A stretch of 6,203 nucleotides of DNA. Origin: Deltaproteobacteria bacterium. Its GTDB lineage: Bacteria > Desulfobacterota > Desulfobacteria > Desulfobacterales > Desulfatibacillaceae. The position numbers were made by a program, and so were the translations under genes. Below, piece after piece: positions 5,066 to 6,203 of the stretch (within the stretch, counting starts at the first letter, position 1; the number at the start of each line of letters is the position of its first letter). Below the pieces are notes generated by a model. It did not search any database. It was given only the letters and a program-made list of their open reading frames with translations, and was not told the origin of the DNA. The stretch is taken from NCBI GenBank assembly GCA_019308705.1, contig JAFDHW010000152.1, forward strand, positions 1-6,203, read 5' to 3'.

Positions 5066-6079
5066 TTATTGCCCGGGCAGAAACTCCCCGCCGGGAAGCT
5101 CCGGGCTCACCACTTCCACCTCGTCCGAGGGTTGTTCCGCGTAGGGGCCCTTGTAATTACCGGATTCGCCCTCGGACTCCCCGGACGACCACAGACTCTC
5201 CGTGCCGGTGGTGGAGGCGCCGGCGAGCTTGGCCGCTTCCAGGTCCTTTTCCGCTGCCAGGTACTTGGCCTGGGCCTTTTCCAGCTTGGCCTGGGCCTGG
5301 GGCACCACCATGTCCTTGTCCGGGTGGTATTCCACCATCTGCTGGGCCATGGCCAGCTCCTCCTCCGCGGATTTCAGCTTGGCGCGGGCGAAGATGGCGT
5401 CCTTGTCCACCTCGCTGATCAAGCCCTCGGCAAAGGCGTCCGCGGCCTCCCGGGCCTCCAAGGCCGCCTGGGCGGCCTCCCGGGCGGCGGCGTAAAGCTC
5501 CATGGACTCCACCGTGGTGATGGGAATGTCATGGGCCACGCCGCGGTAGTAAGGGCCGATGGTGAAATCCTTGTGCCCGATGTGGAACAGCAGGTAGTTG
5601 TTCAGCTCGCCGTCGGTGGAAAGGTTGGCCTGGACGATGTCGTTGATGGGGTCGCCCACGATGCCGAAGACCAGGCTCCGGGTGGAGAAGGTGGTGCGCA
5701 CCTTGAGCTTTTCGTCGATGATCTTAAAGTGGGTCTTGCCGAACATGACCGTGATCCGGCGGTTGAAGGCGTTCTTGCGGAAGGGCGCGTCCGGCTGGGG
5801 CCACTGCTCCAAGAACACGTATGTGTTGGCGCACAAGGCCAGCGTGCTCTTGTCCTCGAACTGGATGAAGGCGGTGCCGTCCTGGGTCAACAGCTTGTCG
5901 CCGTCGTAGACCGTCATTCCCTGGTAGGGCATGGCTCCCCAGTCGCCCCGGGAGCAGACCAGGACCGAGCCGGTGAAATCCACCAGGGTCCCCATGGAGA
6001 GCTGCTGGGCCTGGGCCGGAACACAAAGCACGGAAAGGATGCAGAAAAGCACGAACCCGCGGATAATCCTTAGGAGCAT
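5066..6079 (-). CDS. Secreted FecR-fold protein with alanine-rich coiled-coil region
   Basis: This 337-residue periplasmic or surface protein has a Sec signal peptide (basic MLLRIIR, hydrophobic to residue 20, probable cleavage after AQA at 24). Residues about 28-150 form a FecR-like beta domain: [12 protein letters not shown] (30-41), [21 protein letters not shown] (54-74), [13 protein letters not shown] (78-90) and [17 protein letters not shown] (126-142). The usual 'avRGT' turn of FecR domains is replaced by FGIVGDP. Residues about 192-288 are Ala/Glu/Lys-rich and probably coiled coil, with a ten-residue repeat ([20 protein letters not shown]). The tail (289-337) is Ser/Gly/Glu-rich, acidic and likely disordered. 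I chose ATG 6077-6079 because GGAGG lies 5 bases upstream and the signal peptide starts there; an in-frame ATG at 6127 has no such site. No sigma factor or TonB receptor is adjacent, so classical iron-signalling FecR is unlikely; an envelope or structural role is my guess. Confidence 0.82.
   Translation of the reverse strand: MLLRIIRGFVLFCILSVLCVPAQAQQLSMGTLVDFTGSVLVCSRGDWGAMPYQGMTVYDGDKLLTQDGTAFIQFEDKSTLALCANTYVFLEQWPQPDAPFRKNAFNRRITVMFGKTHFKIIDEKLKVRTTFSTRSLVFGIVGDPINDIVQANLSTDGELNNYLLFHIGHKDFTIGPYYRGVAHDIPITTVESMELYAAAREAAQAALEAREAADAFAEGLISEVDKDAIFARAKLKSAEEELAMAQQMVEYHPDKDMVVPQAQAKLEKAQAKYLAAEKDLEAAKLAGASTTGTESLWSSGESEGESGNYKGPYAEQPSDEVEVVSPELPGGEFLPGQ
5442..5485 (-). repeat. Short direct repeat in the coiled-coil coding region
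   Basis: The 14-base GCGGCCTCCCGGGC occurs at 5442-5455 and again at 5472-5485, exactly 30 bases apart. It encodes the paired ten-residue units around residues 200-219 of the FecR-fold protein (both contain REAA). This looks like internal duplication of a helical segment and might expand or contract by slippage. Confidence 0.6.
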
Positions 6080-6151
6080 GGTGTCCTCCGACGGGAAAGG
6101 GGAAGAAGAAGGGGCAAGCACAAACATTGTAACCGGAATGTATCAGCCTGG

Positions 6152-6181
6152 AATATGACACCAAAGTAACGCCAAGGTCAA
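6152..6181 (-). promoter_or_regulatory. Candidate sigma-70 promoter for the FecR-fold gene
   Basis: On the minus strand, TTGACC (complement of 6176-6181, five of six) and CATATT (complement of 6152-6157, four of six) are 18 bases apart, and TGT directly before the -10 gives an extended -10. The leader to the ATG at 6079 would be about 65 bases. TACAAT about 27 bases further downstream is a better -10 by itself but has no -35 at the right distance. Confidence 0.45.
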
Positions 6182-6203
6182 GCCCTGGCAAACGCCTATC
6201 CCG

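Noticed and set aside
6080..6127. N-terminal extension of the FecR-fold protein to the ATG at 6127
   Set aside because: It would add 16 residues before a good signal peptide, has no ribosome binding site, and would hide the GGAGG that fits the ATG at 6079.
1..6203. CRISPR arrays, tRNA or rRNA genes, insertion sequences and attachment sites
   Set aside because: No regularly spaced repeats, no tRNA-like cloverleaf with a CCA-type end, no rRNA segments, and no transposase or integrase reading frame were seen by eye on either strand.

Overview
The window is GC-rich bacterial chromosomal DNA with tightly packed genes. It holds six complete protein-coding genes, one 60-codon gene, and the 3' end of an eighth gene. 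I see no RNA genes, CRISPR array, insertion sequence, integrase or phage gene. The protein set (short QueF, a CsgG/FlgT-like lipoprotein, a PhnP-type metallo-hydrolase, a FecR-fold secreted protein, a GlpK with a non-enteric C-terminus) fits a Gram-negative bacterium. A deltaproteobacterium (Desulfobacterota) is my best guess, but this is inferred from protein style and was not tested by a search.

Layout. Bases 1-95 are the end of an unidentified plus-strand gene. It converges on a minus-strand pair (1389 to 103): queF (preQ0 reductase of queuosine synthesis), then, 6 bases later, a GTG-started outer-membrane lipoprotein. A 149-base divergent region (1390-1538) holds candidate promoters for both directions, with a nested inverted repeat between the two -35 boxes. 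From 1539 a plus-strand cluster runs to 3433: an MBL-fold metallo-hydrolase, a 60-residue protein whose start codon shares a base with the hydrolase stop codon, and a family 2 glycosyltransferase 12 bases further on. Convergent to this is glpK on the minus strand (4934 to 3459). Upstream of glpK, 4935-5065 is rich in inverted repeats and includes a good intrinsic terminator for the next minus-strand gene. That gene encodes a secreted FecR-fold protein with an alanine-rich coiled-coil region (6079 to 5066). Its probable promoter lies at 6152-6181.

How the genes work together. QueF and GlpK are stand-alone metabolic enzymes here; no other queuosine or glycerol-catabolism genes are visible. The lipoprotein and the FecR-fold protein are envelope proteins of unknown partner. 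The strongest linkage is between the metallo-hydrolase and the 60-residue protein, whose overlap and strong ribosome binding site suggest coupled synthesis. I do not see a clear new multi-gene system. The items most worth following are that small protein, the divergent-promoter palindrome, the two-domain lipoprotein, and the unusual FecR-fold protein.
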